64,000 nt of DNA from Roseateles sp. DAIF2 (GCF_015624425.1 NZ_CP049919.1:4774001-4838000); one strand, 5' to 3'. Positions 27,317 through 36,703 are shown, numbered from the stretch's first letter. Notes: a model not told the origin generated them from the letters alone. Made by a program: numbers and translations.

Positions 27317-27382
27317 GAGGCCGAGAGTTTTCTGCTGCGCCACCGCCATGCGTCGTTAGCCGGGTGCTCGGAATCCTCACGT

Positions 27383-27401
27383 ACCGGAAGTACGTTCCGG
27401 T
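27383..27401. repeat. Hairpin in the cysK-EamA intergenic region
   Basis: ACCGGAA-GTACG-TTCCGGT is a perfect 7-bp stem in the 133-nt gap between convergent genes. The gap is also bounded by GAGAGGC just after the cysK stop and GCCTCTC next to the EamA stop, so the whole gap can fold back. It resembles the dispersed intergenic hairpin elements of betaproteobacteria, but no second copy was seen here. Confidence 0.45.
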
Positions 27402-27449
27402 TCCTGCGCTCCGTCCGCCTAGCCTGGCGGCGGCTCGCAACGAAGCCTC

Positions 27450-28343
27450 TCAGCCTCTGGCCGGGCGGCGCAGCGCCAGCAGCGCCGCCCCCATCAGCGC
27501 CACGCCCGCCAGCTGCGGGCCGTCCAGCGCGCGGCCGTAGACGCCCCAGTCGACCAGCACCGCGGCGCCCGGGTAGACGAACTGCAGCAGCGCCACCTGC
27601 CCCGCCGGCAGCCGCGCCATGCCGGCATACAGCAGCACATAGGCCAGGCCGGTGTGCAGCACGCCCAGTCCCGCCAGCCAGGCCCAGGCCACACCGAAGG
27701 GCGGCCAGCCATTCGCCAGCGGCCACCAGGCCAGCAGCAGCACGCCCGCCAGGCATTGCCACCAGGCCAGCGCGAAGGAGTTCAGCCCCGGCACCGCCTT
27801 CGCGATCAAGGTGACGCCGGCATAGCTGAGCGAACCGCCCAGGCACAGCAGCAGGCCGATCAGGTAGCTGTGATCCAGCTCCGCGCCGCCCGGCCCGGCG
27901 CCGGACAGCAGGCCCGAGGCCAGCGCCAGCCCGGCCAGCGCCAGCAGTGCCGCCGCCAGCTGACGCCGCGACAGCGGTTCGCCCAGCAGCAGGGCCGCCA
28001 GGCCGATCACCCACAGCGGCTGCACATGGAACACCACGGTGGCGACGCCGATCGAGCAACGCTCGATCGCGGCGAAGAACAAGCTCCAGTTCAGGATCAT
28101 CAGCACGCCCGCCGCCAACGCCGCGGCCAGCGCGCGCGGCGCCAGGCGCAGTTCGCCCAGCCGGCCGCGCGCCCAGCCCCAGGCCAGCAGCGCCAGCGCA
28201 CCGAAGGCGCAGCGGAACCAGACCGCGGTCAGCGGCGCCTGGCCGGCCTCCTCCAGGAACACGCCCAGGGTCGCCAGCAGCAGGCCGCCGCCCACCATCA
28301 GGCCGCGCCCCTGCTGTTCCCGATGCTGCAAGGCTTCATTCAT
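27450..28343 (-). CDS. EamA-family (DMT) transporter
   Basis: A 297-residue inner-membrane protein with about ten helices arranged as two EamA repeats, a fold used by metabolite exporters. The second repeat includes S-L-S-Y-A-G-V-T-L-I-A-K. ATG 28343 is one choice; an ATG three codons upstream (28352) is equally plausible and neither has a clear ribosome-binding site. It is divergent from a LysR gene. Substrate unknown. Confidence 0.85.
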   Translation of the reverse strand: MNEALQHREQQGRGLMVGGGLLLATLGVFLEEAGQAPLTAVWFRCAFGALALLAWGWARGRLGELRLAPRALAAALAAGVLMILNWSLFFAAIERCSIGVATVVFHVQPLWVIGLAALLLGEPLSRRQLAAALLALAGLALASGLLSGAGPGGAELDHSYLIGLLLCLGGSLSYAGVTLIAKAVPGLNSFALAWWQCLAGVLLLAWWPLANGWPPFGVAWAWLAGLGVLHTGLAYVLLYAGMARLPAGQVALLQFVYPGAAVLVDWGVYGRALDGPQLAGVALMGAALLALRRPARG

Positions 28344-28441
28344 GCCGCGCATGCTGGGGCCCGCCCGGGATTCCGTGAAGCGGATAGTTCGAAGGGCTAG
28401 CATGCGGTTTTCGAATGGATGAACGAAGAAGGAGCATCCCC

Positions 28442-29308
28442 ATGTCGTCCACCCGCGACCTGCAGCTCGACTGGCTGCGCGCCTTCGTCGCCGTCGTCGA
28501 TGCCGGCAGCCTGTCGGCCGCCGCGCCGCTGCTGCACCGCTCGCAGTCGGCCGTCAGCAACCAGCTGCAGAAGCTGGAGGACGCGCTGGGCCGGCCGGTG
28601 CTGCTGCGCGGGCCGCGGCACCTGTCGCTGACCGCGGCCGGGCTGGAGCTGCTGGCCTATGCGCGGCGCATGCTGGAACTGCAGGGCGAGGCGCTGCAGG
28701 CGCTGCGCGGGCCGCGCCTGAGCGGCCGGGTGCGGCTGGGCGTGCCGGACGACTATGCGGCCAGCTACCTGACCCCGGTGCTGAGGAACTTCGCCAGCCG
28801 CCATGCCGGCGTCGAGATCGAGCTGTTCTGCGAGCAGTCGACCGCGCTGATCCCGCGCATCGGCCGCGGCGAGCTGGACCTGGCCCTGGTCTCGCGTGAC
28901 AAGGCCTCGCGCGGCACCCTGCTGTTCCACGAGCCGCTGGTCTGGGTCGGCGCGCCGCCCTACGAGGCCTGGCGGCGCGACCCGCTGCCGGTGGCCGTCT
29001 ACGAGGCCGGCAGCCAGGCGCGCCACGGCACCCTGGCGGCGCTGACGAAGGCGCGGCGCGCCTACCGCGTGGTCTACAACAGCTCCAGCCTGGCGGGCCA
29101 GCTGGCCGCGGTCGAGAGCGGGCTGGCGGTGGCGGTGCTGACGCGCTGCTGCGTGCCGCCGGGCCTGCAGGTGCTGGGCGAGAAGCAGGGCCTGCCGCCG
29201 CTGCCCGAGATGGCGGTGGCCCTGTTGCGCAGCACGGCCTCGCGCCGCGATGCGGCGGTCGAGGCCCTGCACGAGCTGGCGCTGCGCACCCTGGCGCCGC
29301 GCGCCTGA
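28442..29308 (+). CDS. LysR-family transcriptional regulator
   Basis: A 288-residue LysR protein: helix-turn-helix S-L-S-A-A-A-P-L-L-H-R-S-Q-S-A-V-S-N-Q-L, then the effector domain starting near G-R-V-R-L-G-V-P-D-D-Y. ATG 28442 has GGAG 7 nt upstream and is preferred to an ATG nine codons earlier. It lies divergent to the EamA transporter, its likely target. Confidence 0.9.
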   Translation: MSSTRDLQLDWLRAFVAVVDAGSLSAAAPLLHRSQSAVSNQLQKLEDALGRPVLLRGPRHLSLTAAGLELLAYARRMLELQGEALQALRGPRLSGRVRLGVPDDYAASYLTPVLRNFASRHAGVEIELFCEQSTALIPRIGRGELDLALVSRDKASRGTLLFHEPLVWVGAPPYEAWRRDPLPVAVYEAGSQARHGTLAALTKARRAYRVVYNSSSLAGQLAAVESGLAVAVLTRCCVPPGLQVLGEKQGLPPLPEMAVALLRSTASRRDAAVEALHELALRTLAPRA

Positions 29309-29318
29309 GCCCCCTGCT

Positions 29319-30302
29319 CTACTCCTCGTCCGCGCCGCCGGACTCGCCGTCCTTGTCGGCCTGGCGCGCCAGCTCGTCCTGCAGCGGGCGCAGCGATTCG
29401 ATCAGCGCCTCGGGCGGCTTGGGGCCGGCCAGGCGCAGCGCCGGCGGCGGCAGGGTCGCCAGATAGGGCGGGCCGAACCAGTACTGCTGCTCCTGGCGCT
29501 TGGCCACCAGCAGCGCCATCGAGCCGATCAGCAGGCCGCCGAAGGCCCAGGCCAGCGCGCGCCGCGCGCGCGGCCAGACCAGGGCCGAATGCCACCACAG
29601 CAGCAGCGCCAGGCCGACCGGGAACAGCAGGCCATCGAGGGTCAGCAGCCAGCGCGCCGAGAAGGCATAGGCCAGCAGCGGCAGCGCGAAGGACAGCAGG
29701 TACAGCGCCGCCACGCCCAGCAGCGCGCGCCACAGATGGATCGCGAAGGGGAAGCGGTGCTGGAACAGCTGCGTCACCAGGGCCCAGACCGCGGCCCAGA
29801 TCAGCAGCAGGCCCAGCGGCACCAGCACCGCGCCGGCATAGTCCACCCAGGCCGAGCCGGGGTTCAGCGCCGACCATTGATCGCCCCACAGCAGCGCCAG
29901 CCACAGGCCCAGCACCGCCAGCAGCAGCGGCAGGCGCGGCGCCAGCGCGGCGCTGAGCAGCGGCCGCTCCGGCGCCAGCGGGTCGCTGGCGCGGCGCAGA
30001 CGCAGCTGGGTGGCACCGAGCTGGAAGGCCGCGCCGGCCCCCAGCGCCACCGCCGCGCCGGCGGCCAGGCGCTGCCGCCCCAGCCAGCCGCCGTTGCGGC
30101 TCTCCAGCAGGTTCAGGCGCGGCTGGCCGGCCTCGTCCAGCTCCAGCCGCGCATGGGCGCCGGCCAGATGGGCATCGTCCAGCACCAGATCGCAGGCCGG
30201 CGAGCGGCCGATCGACACGGGCCAGTCCTGGATGCGATGCACGGTGCGCACATGGCCGTCGCGGCCCAGCACCTCGATCACTGCGGCCGTGCTGCCTTCC
30301 AT
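29319..30302 (-). CDS. FHA-domain membrane protein
   Basis: A 327-residue protein with an N-terminal forkhead-associated domain (about 25-105: V-S-I-G-R-S-P, A-H-A-R-L, N-G-G-W-L-G), which normally binds phosphothreonine. It is followed by five or six membrane helices and an acidic cytoplasmic tail ending G-E-S-G-G-A-D-E-E. The FHA motif is degenerate: G-R-S is present, but the usual S-x-x-H is A-G-A-H. The start lies 25 nt inside the preceding protease gene, so the two are translated together. No Ser/Thr kinase or phosphatase gene is in the window. Confidence 0.75.
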   Translation of the reverse strand: MEGSTAAVIEVLGRDGHVRTVHRIQDWPVSIGRSPACDLVLDDAHLAGAHARLELDEAGQPRLNLLESRNGGWLGRQRLAAGAAVALGAGAAFQLGATQLRLRRASDPLAPERPLLSAALAPRLPLLLAVLGLWLALLWGDQWSALNPGSAWVDYAGAVLVPLGLLLIWAAVWALVTQLFQHRFPFAIHLWRALLGVAALYLLSFALPLLAYAFSARWLLTLDGLLFPVGLALLLWWHSALVWPRARRALAWAFGGLLIGSMALLVAKRQEQQYWFGPPYLATLPPPALRLAGPKPPEALIESLRPLQDELARQADKDGESGGADEE

Positions 30303-31648
30303 CCGAAGCCCTCCAGGTAATGGGCGCTCAGCTTGAGCGCGTTGTCGAAGCTGATGCCGCGGGCATCGAAGCGGCCCAGCGCGCCCTCGGCGGCGGCGTC
30401 CACCGTCGTCACCAGCACGGTCAGGTCATGCAGGCCGCTGAGCTTGCGGTAGGCCGAGAGGCAGATCACCGCGCGCAGCGGCGGCCCGTCCTTCGGATCC
30501 TTCTGCACGAACTCCTCGCGGCAATGCGGCGCGGTGCGCTGCTTGTTGGAGCCGCCCAGGTTCTCGTTGCGGAAGCTCCCCGAATACTGCTTGGCGAAGC
30601 GCAGCGCGCCGAGCTGGCGGCCGTCGTAGGCCTCGTGCGAGACCTCCAGATAGCCGGTCTGCAGATTGCCGCTGATGAACACCGCATGGTCCATGCGGCA
30701 TTGCGAGCGCTGGAAGTTCAGGCCCTTGCTGTCGGCCGGCGTGCCGCGGCCCCAGCAGCGCATGAACTCCTCCTGCGGCACCGGCAGGCGGTAGCGCTTG
30801 TTGCCGGCGCCGCGCCAGGGCTGGGCGATGAAACCGGTGACCAACGCCTCCTGGTAGGCCAGCAGCTGCTCGCGCAGACGCGGCCAGGCCGGGCCGGCCA
30901 GTGGTTTGGCCTCGCGACTCTTCTGGAACAACGCGCTGGCGAACTCGGCCGGCACCAGGAAGCTCATCTGCTGGGCGAAGAACATCGCCGAGACATTGAC
31001 GCCGACGACCCGGCCCTCCTCGTCCACCACCGGCCCGCCGCTCATGCCGGAGTTGATGCTGCCGGAGTAGTAGATCAGCGGGTCGAAGCTGCGCTCGACC
31101 AGGCCGTTGTAGGTACCCTCGACCACCGCGAAGGCGACGTCGTGCGGGTTGCCCATCGAGTAGATGCGGTCGCCCTTGGCCAGCGGCTGCGCCAGCGGGC
31201 GGAACTGCAGCGCGCCGGCACCCTTCAGCCCGTCGCCGACCACGCGCAGCAGCGCCAGGTCGCGGCGCACGTCGAAGTCGAGCAGCTCCAGCTCGCCGCC
31301 GCGGCCCTCGGTGGTGGCATAGCGCAGGCGGTAGCTCTCGGGCTCCAGCGCGACCTGGCTGATCACGTGGTAGTTGGTGATCACATGGCCCTGCTCGCTG
31401 ACCAGGAAGCCCGAGCCGACCGAGGCCTGGCTGTCCTGGTTCTTCAGCAGGGTGCGGATCTGCAGCAGCTGGCCGCGCGCGCGCTCGTAGACGCGACGCG
31501 CGGTGGCCGAGACCGGCTGGGCCGCCGCGGCGGCGCTGGCCGGGGCGGCCGGTGGCGCGGGGGCCGCAGGCGGCTGTTGGGCCCGCACCGGCGCCAGCAG
31601 GCTCAGCAGCAGCAAGGCAAGGATCGGAAATACACGCGACGACAACAA
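30278..31648 (-). CDS. Secreted trypsin-like serine protease
   Basis: A 456-residue protease with signal peptide MLSSRVFPILALLLL..., an Ala/Pro linker (about 25-48) and a trypsin-like domain. The triad is H94 (T-N-Y-H-V-I), D130 (R-R-D-L-A-L-L) and S203 (S-G-M-S-G-G-P). A C-terminal region of about 220 residues, with C-R-M-D-H and C-L-S-A-Y, is unlike DegP and has no PDZ domain that I can see. I chose TTG 31648 because GGAGG lies exactly 7 nt upstream; an ATG at 31678 would add ten residues ahead of the signal peptide. The 3' end overlaps the FHA gene by 25 nt. Confidence 0.82.
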   Translation of the reverse strand: MLSSRVFPILALLLLSLLAPVRAQQPPAAPAPPAAPASAAAAAQPVSATARRVYERARGQLLQIRTLLKNQDSQASVGSGFLVSEQGHVITNYHVISQVALEPESYRLRYATTEGRGGELELLDFDVRRDLALLRVVGDGLKGAGALQFRPLAQPLAKGDRIYSMGNPHDVAFAVVEGTYNGLVERSFDPLIYYSGSINSGMSGGPVVDEEGRVVGVNVSAMFFAQQMSFLVPAEFASALFQKSREAKPLAGPAWPRLREQLLAYQEALVTGFIAQPWRGAGNKRYRLPVPQEEFMRCWGRGTPADSKGLNFQRSQCRMDHAVFISGNLQTGYLEVSHEAYDGRQLGALRFAKQYSGSFRNENLGGSNKQRTAPHCREEFVQKDPKDGPPLRAVICLSAYRKLSGLHDLTVLVTTVDAAAEGALGRFDARGISFDNALKLSAHYLEGFGWKAARPQ

Positions 31649-31679
31649 GAGCAGTCCTCCCGGAGATGGTGCGGGCATG

Positions 31680-32393
31680 CTAGCCGGTTTGCAGCGCGCG
31701 GCCGGGCCGGAACACCGCCGCGTCTTCATAAAAGCCCGGGTCTTCGTTCGCCGCCCACCAGCCGGGCAGGCCCAGCACCGGCAGCGGCAGGAAGGGCTTG
31801 GCGGCCAGCGCCCGCGGGTCCTGCGGCTCGGCCAGCAGCACATGGGCGCAGATCGGCTTGCGCGGCGCCTGCAGCTTTTCCAGCAGCGCATGGCCGACGA
31901 TCTCCAGCCGCACCCCGCGCCACAGCGGCCGCAGCTCGATGAAGAGGCGCCGCCAGTCGCGCTCGATCAGCGCCTGCGCCAGGGCCGGCGGCGCGTCATG
32001 CAGCAGCGCGCCGTTCTCGTCCAGCAGGGTCAGCGCGTCGCGCAGCGGGCCGCGTTGCGGTCCCGCTTCCTGTGGCGGGCCGCGCTGCGCCTCCAGCCCA
32101 TGCCAGGCGTTCAGCCGCGCCTTCAGCGCCGGACGATGCAGCCAGACGAGGCCGTTGAAGAAGTCGTGCAGATTGTCGCGCGTCGGCACCCGGCCGCTGC
32201 GGCGGATGAAGGCCTCGTAGCCCTCGCCCGCCGGCAGCTCGGCCTGTGGCACGAAGCGCGGCATGGCCGCCTCGGCGTCGGCCCCGTTCAGGGCCTCGGC
32301 CACCGAGGCGCCGGCCTGCCAGCGCCGGTGCAAGACCTGGCCCCGCGCCCGGTAGGGCGCCAGCCAGGGCGCGGACCAGTCGATCTCGGGAAT
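31680..32393 (-). CDS. DUF3025-family protein, apparent ATT start
   Basis: A protein of unknown function recognised by D-N-L-H-D-F-F-N-G-L-V-W-L-H-R-P and A-R-L-N-A-W-H, the DUF3025 core. The first ordinary start codon in the frame is TTG at 32333 (217 residues). However, the frame continues upstream as [13 protein letters not shown], which looks like the family N-terminus, to an ATT that overlaps the pyrC stop by one base (TGATT). I annotate from this ATT (237 residues) as an inference; CTG just before it is an alternative. pyrC-coupled translation would explain the site. Confidence 0.65.
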   Translation of the reverse strand: MPEIDWSAPWLAPYRARGQVLHRRWQAGASVAEALNGADAEAAMPRFVPQAELPAGEGYEAFIRRSGRVPTRDNLHDFFNGLVWLHRPALKARLNAWHGLEAQRGPPQEAGPQRGPLRDALTLLDENGALLHDAPPALAQALIERDWRRLFIELRPLWRGVRLEIVGHALLEKLQAPRKPICAHVLLAEPQDPRALAAKPFLPLPVLGLPGWWAANEDPGFYEDAAVFRPGRALQTG

Positions 32394-33439
32394 CAGGGAA
32401 TGAACTTCCAGCCGATGCTCTCGCCGCCGCGCAGCGGCTTCAGGCGCGCCTCGCCGAAGGGCACGCTGTCCGGCAGGGTCCAGCTCTCGCGCCGCAGGGT
32501 CACCCGGCCCTGGTTGCGCGGCAGGCCGTAGAAGTCCGGGCCGTTGAAGGCCGCGAAGGCCTCCAGCTTGTCCAGCGCGCCGGCCAGCTCGAAGGCCTCG
32601 GCATACAGCTCCAGCGCCGACAGCGCGGTGAAGCAGCCGGCGCCGCAGACCGAGTTCTCCTTCATCACCGAGGCATGCGGGGCGCTGTCGGTGCCGAGGA
32701 AGAACTTGTTCGAGCCCGAGGTCGCGGCCTGCAGCAGCGCGAGGCGGTGCTCCTCACGCTTGAGCACCGGCAGGCAGTAGTAATGCGGGCGCAGGCCGCC
32801 GGTGAAGATGGCGTTGCGGTTGTAGAGCAGATGCTGCGGCGTCAGGGTCGCGGCGGTGTAGGCATCGGCGCCGGCCACGTATTGCGCGGCCTCCTTGGTG
32901 GTGATGTGCTCGAACACCACCTTCAGCTCCGGCATGTCGGCGCGCAGCGGCGTCATCACCTGGTCGACGAAGACAGCCTCGCGGTCGAACACGTCGATCG
33001 CCGGATCGGTCACCTCGCCATGCACCAGCAGCAGCAGGCCCTCGCGCTGCATCGCCTCCAGGGTCCGGTAGGTCTTCTTGATGTCGGTGACGCCGGCATC
33101 GCTGTTGGTGGTGGCGCCGGCCGGGTAGAGCTTCAGCGCGACGACGCCGGCGTCCTTGGCGCGTTTGATCTCGTCGACCGGCGTGTTGTCGGTCAGATAG
33201 AGCGTCATCAGCGGCTGGAAGTCGCTGCCCTCGGGCAGCGCGGCCAGGATGCGCGCGCGGTAGGCGGCGGCCTGCGCGGCCGTGGTGATCGGCGGGCGCA
33301 GATTGGGCATCACGATGGCGCGGGCGAACTGGTGCGCGGTATGGGCGACGACGCTCTGCAGCGCGGCCTCGTCGCGCAGATGCACATGCCAGTCGTCGGG
33401 GCGGGTCAGGACAAGCTCTTGGGGGGCGGCGGTACTCAT
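32393..33439 (-). CDS. pyrC: Dihydroorotase (class II)
   Basis: Zinc enzyme of pyrimidine synthesis that cyclises carbamoyl-aspartate to dihydroorotate. It has 348 residues, normal for the class. Metal ligands are visible as D-W-H-V-H-L-R near the N-terminus, the lysine that is carbamylated in A-L-K-L-Y-P-A-G, H in L-V-H-G-E-V-T-D, H in F-E-H-I-T-T-K, and D in [10 protein letters not shown] 33439 is the family start; the frame is open further upstream without support. DUF3025 follows with one-base overlap. Confidence 0.95.
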   Translation of the reverse strand: MSTAAPQELVLTRPDDWHVHLRDEAALQSVVAHTAHQFARAIVMPNLRPPITTAAQAAAYRARILAALPEGSDFQPLMTLYLTDNTPVDEIKRAKDAGVVALKLYPAGATTNSDAGVTDIKKTYRTLEAMQREGLLLLVHGEVTDPAIDVFDREAVFVDQVMTPLRADMPELKVVFEHITTKEAAQYVAGADAYTAATLTPQHLLYNRNAIFTGGLRPHYYCLPVLKREEHRLALLQAATSGSNKFFLGTDSAPHASVMKENSVCGAGCFTALSALELYAEAFELAGALDKLEAFAAFNGPDFYGLPRNQGRVTLRRESWTLPDSVPFGEARLKPLRGGESIGWKFIP

Positions 33440-33558
33440 GGGCCGGCATTGTCGCACCCGGCCCGGCGCCGAATGCCCCGGCCGGAGCGCGCTTTTTCGC
33501 TGGCGGGATCGCGCGGATCCGGCCAACAATGGCCCACCCACCTCAACCGGGAGCTCCC

Positions 33559-34428
33559 ATGTCGCGTCAAGCCCTGACCCTCGTCGCCATCGGCGCCCTG
33601 CTGGCCGCCTGCGCCAGCACCGAACCGATGGGCCCGCCGGCCAAGGAAACGATCTACGCCGTCACCACCGGCAAGCAGCTGATCCGGTTCAACGCCGGCC
33701 AGCCGCAGCGGATCCTGGCCCGCAAGGCACTGAGCGGCCTGGCCGCCGGCGAGACCCTGCTGGGCATCGACTACCGCGTCGCCAAGGGCCAGCTGTTCGG
33801 CCTGGGCGCCAGCGGCCAGCTCTACCGCATCAACACCGCCGACGCCAGCACGACGCCGATCGGCACGCCCGCGGCGCTGCCGCGCGAGGGCGCGAAGGAG
33901 TGGGGCTTCGACTTCAACCCGACGGTGGACCGCATCCGCGTCGTCAACGACGCCGGCTTCAATCTGCGCCTGCATCCCGACACCGGCGCGATCGTCGACG
34001 GCAATGCCGAGCAGCCCGGCGTGCAGCTGGACGGCCGCCTGGCCTACGACGCGGCCGATGCGAACGCCGGCAAGACGCCCGGCATCGTCGCGGCCGGCTA
34101 CACCTACAACAAGGACAACGACAAGATCACCACCAACTACGCGCTGGACGGCCGGCTGGGCCTGCTGGTGCACCAGGGCACCAAGGAAGGCGTGCAGCCG
34201 CCGGTCTCGCCCAACACGGGCCGGCTCTACACGGTCGGTTCGCTGGGCATCGGCGCCTTCGAGCGCGCGACCCTGGACATCTCCGATGTCTCGAACACGG
34301 CCTATGCATCGGTCGGCCAGGGCGGCACGTCGCGCTGGTACCGCATCGACCTGGCGAGCGGCAAGGCCACCTTGATCGGCACGGTGGCCGGCGGCGAGGC
34401 CCTGGTCGGCGCGGCGATCGAGCCCTGA
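33559..34428 (+). CDS. DUF4394-type lipoprotein
   Basis: A 289-residue exported lipoprotein: hydrophobic leader followed by the lipobox L-L-A-A-C. The mature part is repetitive beta-propeller-like sequence (for example [21 protein letters not shown]) and contains [13 protein letters not shown], typical of DUF4394. GGGAG is 5 nt before ATG 33559. No function is established for the family. It is divergent from pyrC. Confidence 0.85.
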   Translation: MSRQALTLVAIGALLAACASTEPMGPPAKETIYAVTTGKQLIRFNAGQPQRILARKALSGLAAGETLLGIDYRVAKGQLFGLGASGQLYRINTADASTTPIGTPAALPREGAKEWGFDFNPTVDRIRVVNDAGFNLRLHPDTGAIVDGNAEQPGVQLDGRLAYDAADANAGKTPGIVAAGYTYNKDNDKITTNYALDGRLGLLVHQGTKEGVQPPVSPNTGRLYTVGSLGIGAFERATLDISDVSNTAYASVGQGGTSRWYRIDLASGKATLIGTVAGGEALVGAAIEP

Positions 34429-34443
34429 GCAGAGCTCCCAATG

Positions 34444-34472
34444 AAAAAGGGGCGCCTGCGGCGCCCCTTTCT
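34444..34472. terminator. Bidirectional rho-independent terminator
   Basis: GGGGCGCC-TGC-GGCGCCCC (34449-34467) is flanked by AAAAA on the left and TTTCTT on the right, so it can stop transcription from both sides. It serves the DUF4394 gene on the plus strand and gltL on the minus strand. Confidence 0.9.
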
Positions 34473-35206
34473 TAATGCTGCAGGATCTTCGCGAGGAAGT
34501 CCTTGGCGCGCGGCGAGCGCGCCTCGGGGTTGCCGAAGAACTCTTCCTTCTTGCAGTCCTCGATGATCTTGCCGGCGTCCATGAAGATCACGCGGTGGCC
34601 GACCTTCTTGGCGAAGCCCATCTCGTGCGTCACGCACATCATCGTCATGCCCTCATGGGCCAGCTGCACCATCACGTCCAGCACCTCGCCGACCATCTCG
34701 GGATCCAGCGCCGAGGTGGGTTCGTCGAACAGCATCACGATCGGGTCCATCGACAGCGCGCGCGCGATCGCCACGCGCTGCTGCTGACCGCCAGAGAGCT
34801 GGCCGGGAAACTTGTCCTTGTGCGCCATCAGGCCGACGCGGTCCAGCATCTTCAGGCCGCGCGCCTTGGCATCGTCCATATTGCGGCCCAGCACCTTGAC
34901 CTGGGCGATGGTCAGGTTCTCGGTCACCGACAGATGCGGGAACAGCTCGAAATGCTGGAACACCATGCCGACGCGCGAGCGCAGGCGCGGCAGGTTGGTC
35001 TTGGGGTTCGCGACCGAGACGCCGTCGACGATGATGTCGCCCTGCTGGATCGGCTCCAGCGCGTTGACGGTCTTGATCAGGGTGGACTTGCCCGAGCCGG
35101 AGGGGCCGCACACCACCACCACCTCGCCCTTGGCGATGTTGGTGGTGCAGTCGGTCAGCACCTGGAAGGGACCGTACCACTTGGAGACGTTCTTGATTTC
35201 GATCAT
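34472..35206 (-). CDS. gltL: Glutamate/aspartate ABC transporter ATP-binding protein
   Basis: Cytoplasmic ATPase subunit of a polar-amino-acid importer. In 244 residues it shows Walker [11 protein letters not shown]-loop F-Q-H-F-E-L-F-P-H, signature L-S-G-G-Q-Q-Q-R, and Walker [13 protein letters not shown]. It is the last gene of gltIJKL and ends on the bidirectional terminator. Confidence 0.93.
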   Translation of the reverse strand: MIEIKNVSKWYGPFQVLTDCTTNIAKGEVVVVCGPSGSGKSTLIKTVNALEPIQQGDIIVDGVSVANPKTNLPRLRSRVGMVFQHFELFPHLSVTENLTIAQVKVLGRNMDDAKARGLKMLDRVGLMAHKDKFPGQLSGGQQQRVAIARALSMDPIVMLFDEPTSALDPEMVGEVLDVMVQLAHEGMTMMCVTHEMGFAKKVGHRVIFMDAGKIIEDCKKEEFFGNPEARSPRAKDFLAKILQH

Positions 35207-35216
35207 GGTTCAGGCC

Positions 35217-35885
35217 TCAGCGGATGATGGCGATCTTCTTCTGCAGACGGCGCACCAGCATCGACAGCGAGAAGCAGATGATGAAGTAGACCAGGGCGGC
35301 GACCAGATAGGTCTCGACCGGGCGATTGAAGTTCTTGCCGGCGACCTCGAAGCCCTTCAGCAGGTCATAGGCGCCGATCGCATAGACCAGCGAGGTGTCC
35401 TGGAACAGGATGATGGTCTGCGTCAGCAGCACCGGCAGCATGTTGCGGAAGGCCTGCGGCAGCACCACCAGCTGCATGGTCTGGCGGTAGCTCATGCCCA
35501 TCGCGTAGCCGGCGAACACCTGGCCCTTGGACACGCTCTGGATGCCGGCGCGCATGATCTCCGAGAAGTAGGCCGCCTCGAACACCGTGAAGGTGATGAT
35601 GGCCGACAGCTCGGCGCCCATGGGCTTGCCGATCAGCATCGGGATCAGCAGGAAGAACCACAGGATCACCATCACCAGCGGGATCGAGCGCAGGGTGTTG
35701 ACATAGAAGGCGGCCGGGATGACCAGCCACTTCTTGCCCGACAGGCGCATAAGCGCCAGCACCGTGCCCAGTGCGATGCCGCCGACCATCGCGATCAGCG
35801 TCAGCTGCACGCTGAAGAGCAGGCCCTTGAGGATGAAGCTGGAGACGACGCTCCAGTCCAGGAATGCGAAGTCGAGGTTCAGCAT
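35217..35885 (-). CDS. gltK: Glutamate/aspartate ABC transporter permease
   Basis: Inner-membrane permease of the HisM/GltK type, 222 residues with about five helices. The EAA-like loop reads A-Y-A-M-G-M-S-Y-R-Q-T-M-Q-L-V-V-L-P-Q-A-F-R. It lies 10 nt before gltL and 1 nt after gltJ, within a single operon. Confidence 0.92.
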   Translation of the reverse strand: MLNLDFAFLDWSVVSSFILKGLLFSVQLTLIAMVGGIALGTVLALMRLSGKKWLVIPAAFYVNTLRSIPLVMVILWFFLLIPMLIGKPMGAELSAIITFTVFEAAYFSEIMRAGIQSVSKGQVFAGYAMGMSYRQTMQLVVLPQAFRNMLPVLLTQTIILFQDTSLVYAIGAYDLLKGFEVAGKNFNRPVETYLVAALVYFIICFSLSMLVRRLQKKIAIIR

Positions 35886-35886
35886 C

Positions 35887-36630
35887 TCACTTGCTCCCCA
35901 CCATGCCGGGCACCTGGACGCGGTTCTCGATGAACAGCGCGATGCGGTTGATGAAGAAGGCGGAGACGAAGTACAGGCCGGTGACGGCCAGGTAGACCTC
36001 GATGCCGCGCGAAGTCTCCTCCTGCGCCTGCATCGCGAACATCGTCAGCTCGGCGATCGACACCGCGAACGCGACCGAGGAGTTCTTGATGATGTTCATG
36101 CTCTCGCTGGTCAGCGGCGGGATGACGATGCGGAAGGCCATCGGCAGCAGCACATAGCGGTAGGTCTGCGGCAGGCTGAAGCCCATCGCCAGACCCGCGT
36201 AGCGCTGGCCCTTGGGCAGGCTCTGGATGCCGGCCTTGACCTGCTCGGCCACGCGCGCCGAGGTGAAGAAGCCCAGCGCGAACACCACCAGGATGAAGCT
36301 GGGCACGCCGCGCAGCGGCGTGATCAGCGAGGGCAGCACGTGGTACCAGAGGAAGACCTGGACCAGCAGCGGGACGTTGCGGAACAGCTCGGTCCAGGCA
36401 TTGCCGATCGCCACCAGCAGCTTGCTGGGCGTGGTGCGCAGGATGCCCATCAGCGAACCCACCAGCAGGGCCACCACCAGGGCCAGCAAGGCCACGCTCA
36501 AGGTCCAGCCCCAGGCCGAGAGCATCCAGTCCAGATAGGTGATGTCACCACCGTTGCCGAAGCAGCGTGGCATCACCTCGCCGTCGATGGTGTTCTTGCA
36601 GAACACCTGCCAATCCCAAGTCATCGCCAC
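35887..36630 (-). CDS. gltJ: Glutamate/aspartate ABC transporter permease
   Basis: Second permease subunit, 247 residues. It has the periplasmic N-terminal stretch W-D-W-Q-V-F-C and helices with the loop L-A-M-G-F-S-L-P-Q-T-Y-R-Y-V-L-L-P. It pairs with GltK to form the channel. The start follows AGGAGAG. An attenuator hairpin separates it from gltI. Confidence 0.92.
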   Translation of the reverse strand: MAMTWDWQVFCKNTIDGEVMPRCFGNGGDITYLDWMLSAWGWTLSVALLALVVALLVGSLMGILRTTPSKLLVAIGNAWTELFRNVPLLVQVFLWYHVLPSLITPLRGVPSFILVVFALGFFTSARVAEQVKAGIQSLPKGQRYAGLAMGFSLPQTYRYVLLPMAFRIVIPPLTSESMNIIKNSSVAFAVSIAELTMFAMQAQEETSRGIEVYLAVTGLYFVSAFFINRIALFIENRVQVPGMVGSK

Positions 36631-36643
36631 CGCGATCTCTCCT

Positions 36644-36678
36644 AAAAAACGAGGCCGCCCGAACTCGGCCGGGCGGCC
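36644..36678 (-). terminator. Intra-operon attenuator between gltI and gltJ
   Basis: On the minus strand GGCCGCCCG and CGGGCGGCC form a 9-bp stem with an 8-nt loop, followed by TCGTTTTTT. This is a good intrinsic terminator inside the operon. Partial termination here would yield more binding protein than permease. Confidence 0.85.
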
Positions 36679-36703
36679 CCTTAGCCTTCAGTAAACGCCC
36701 GGC

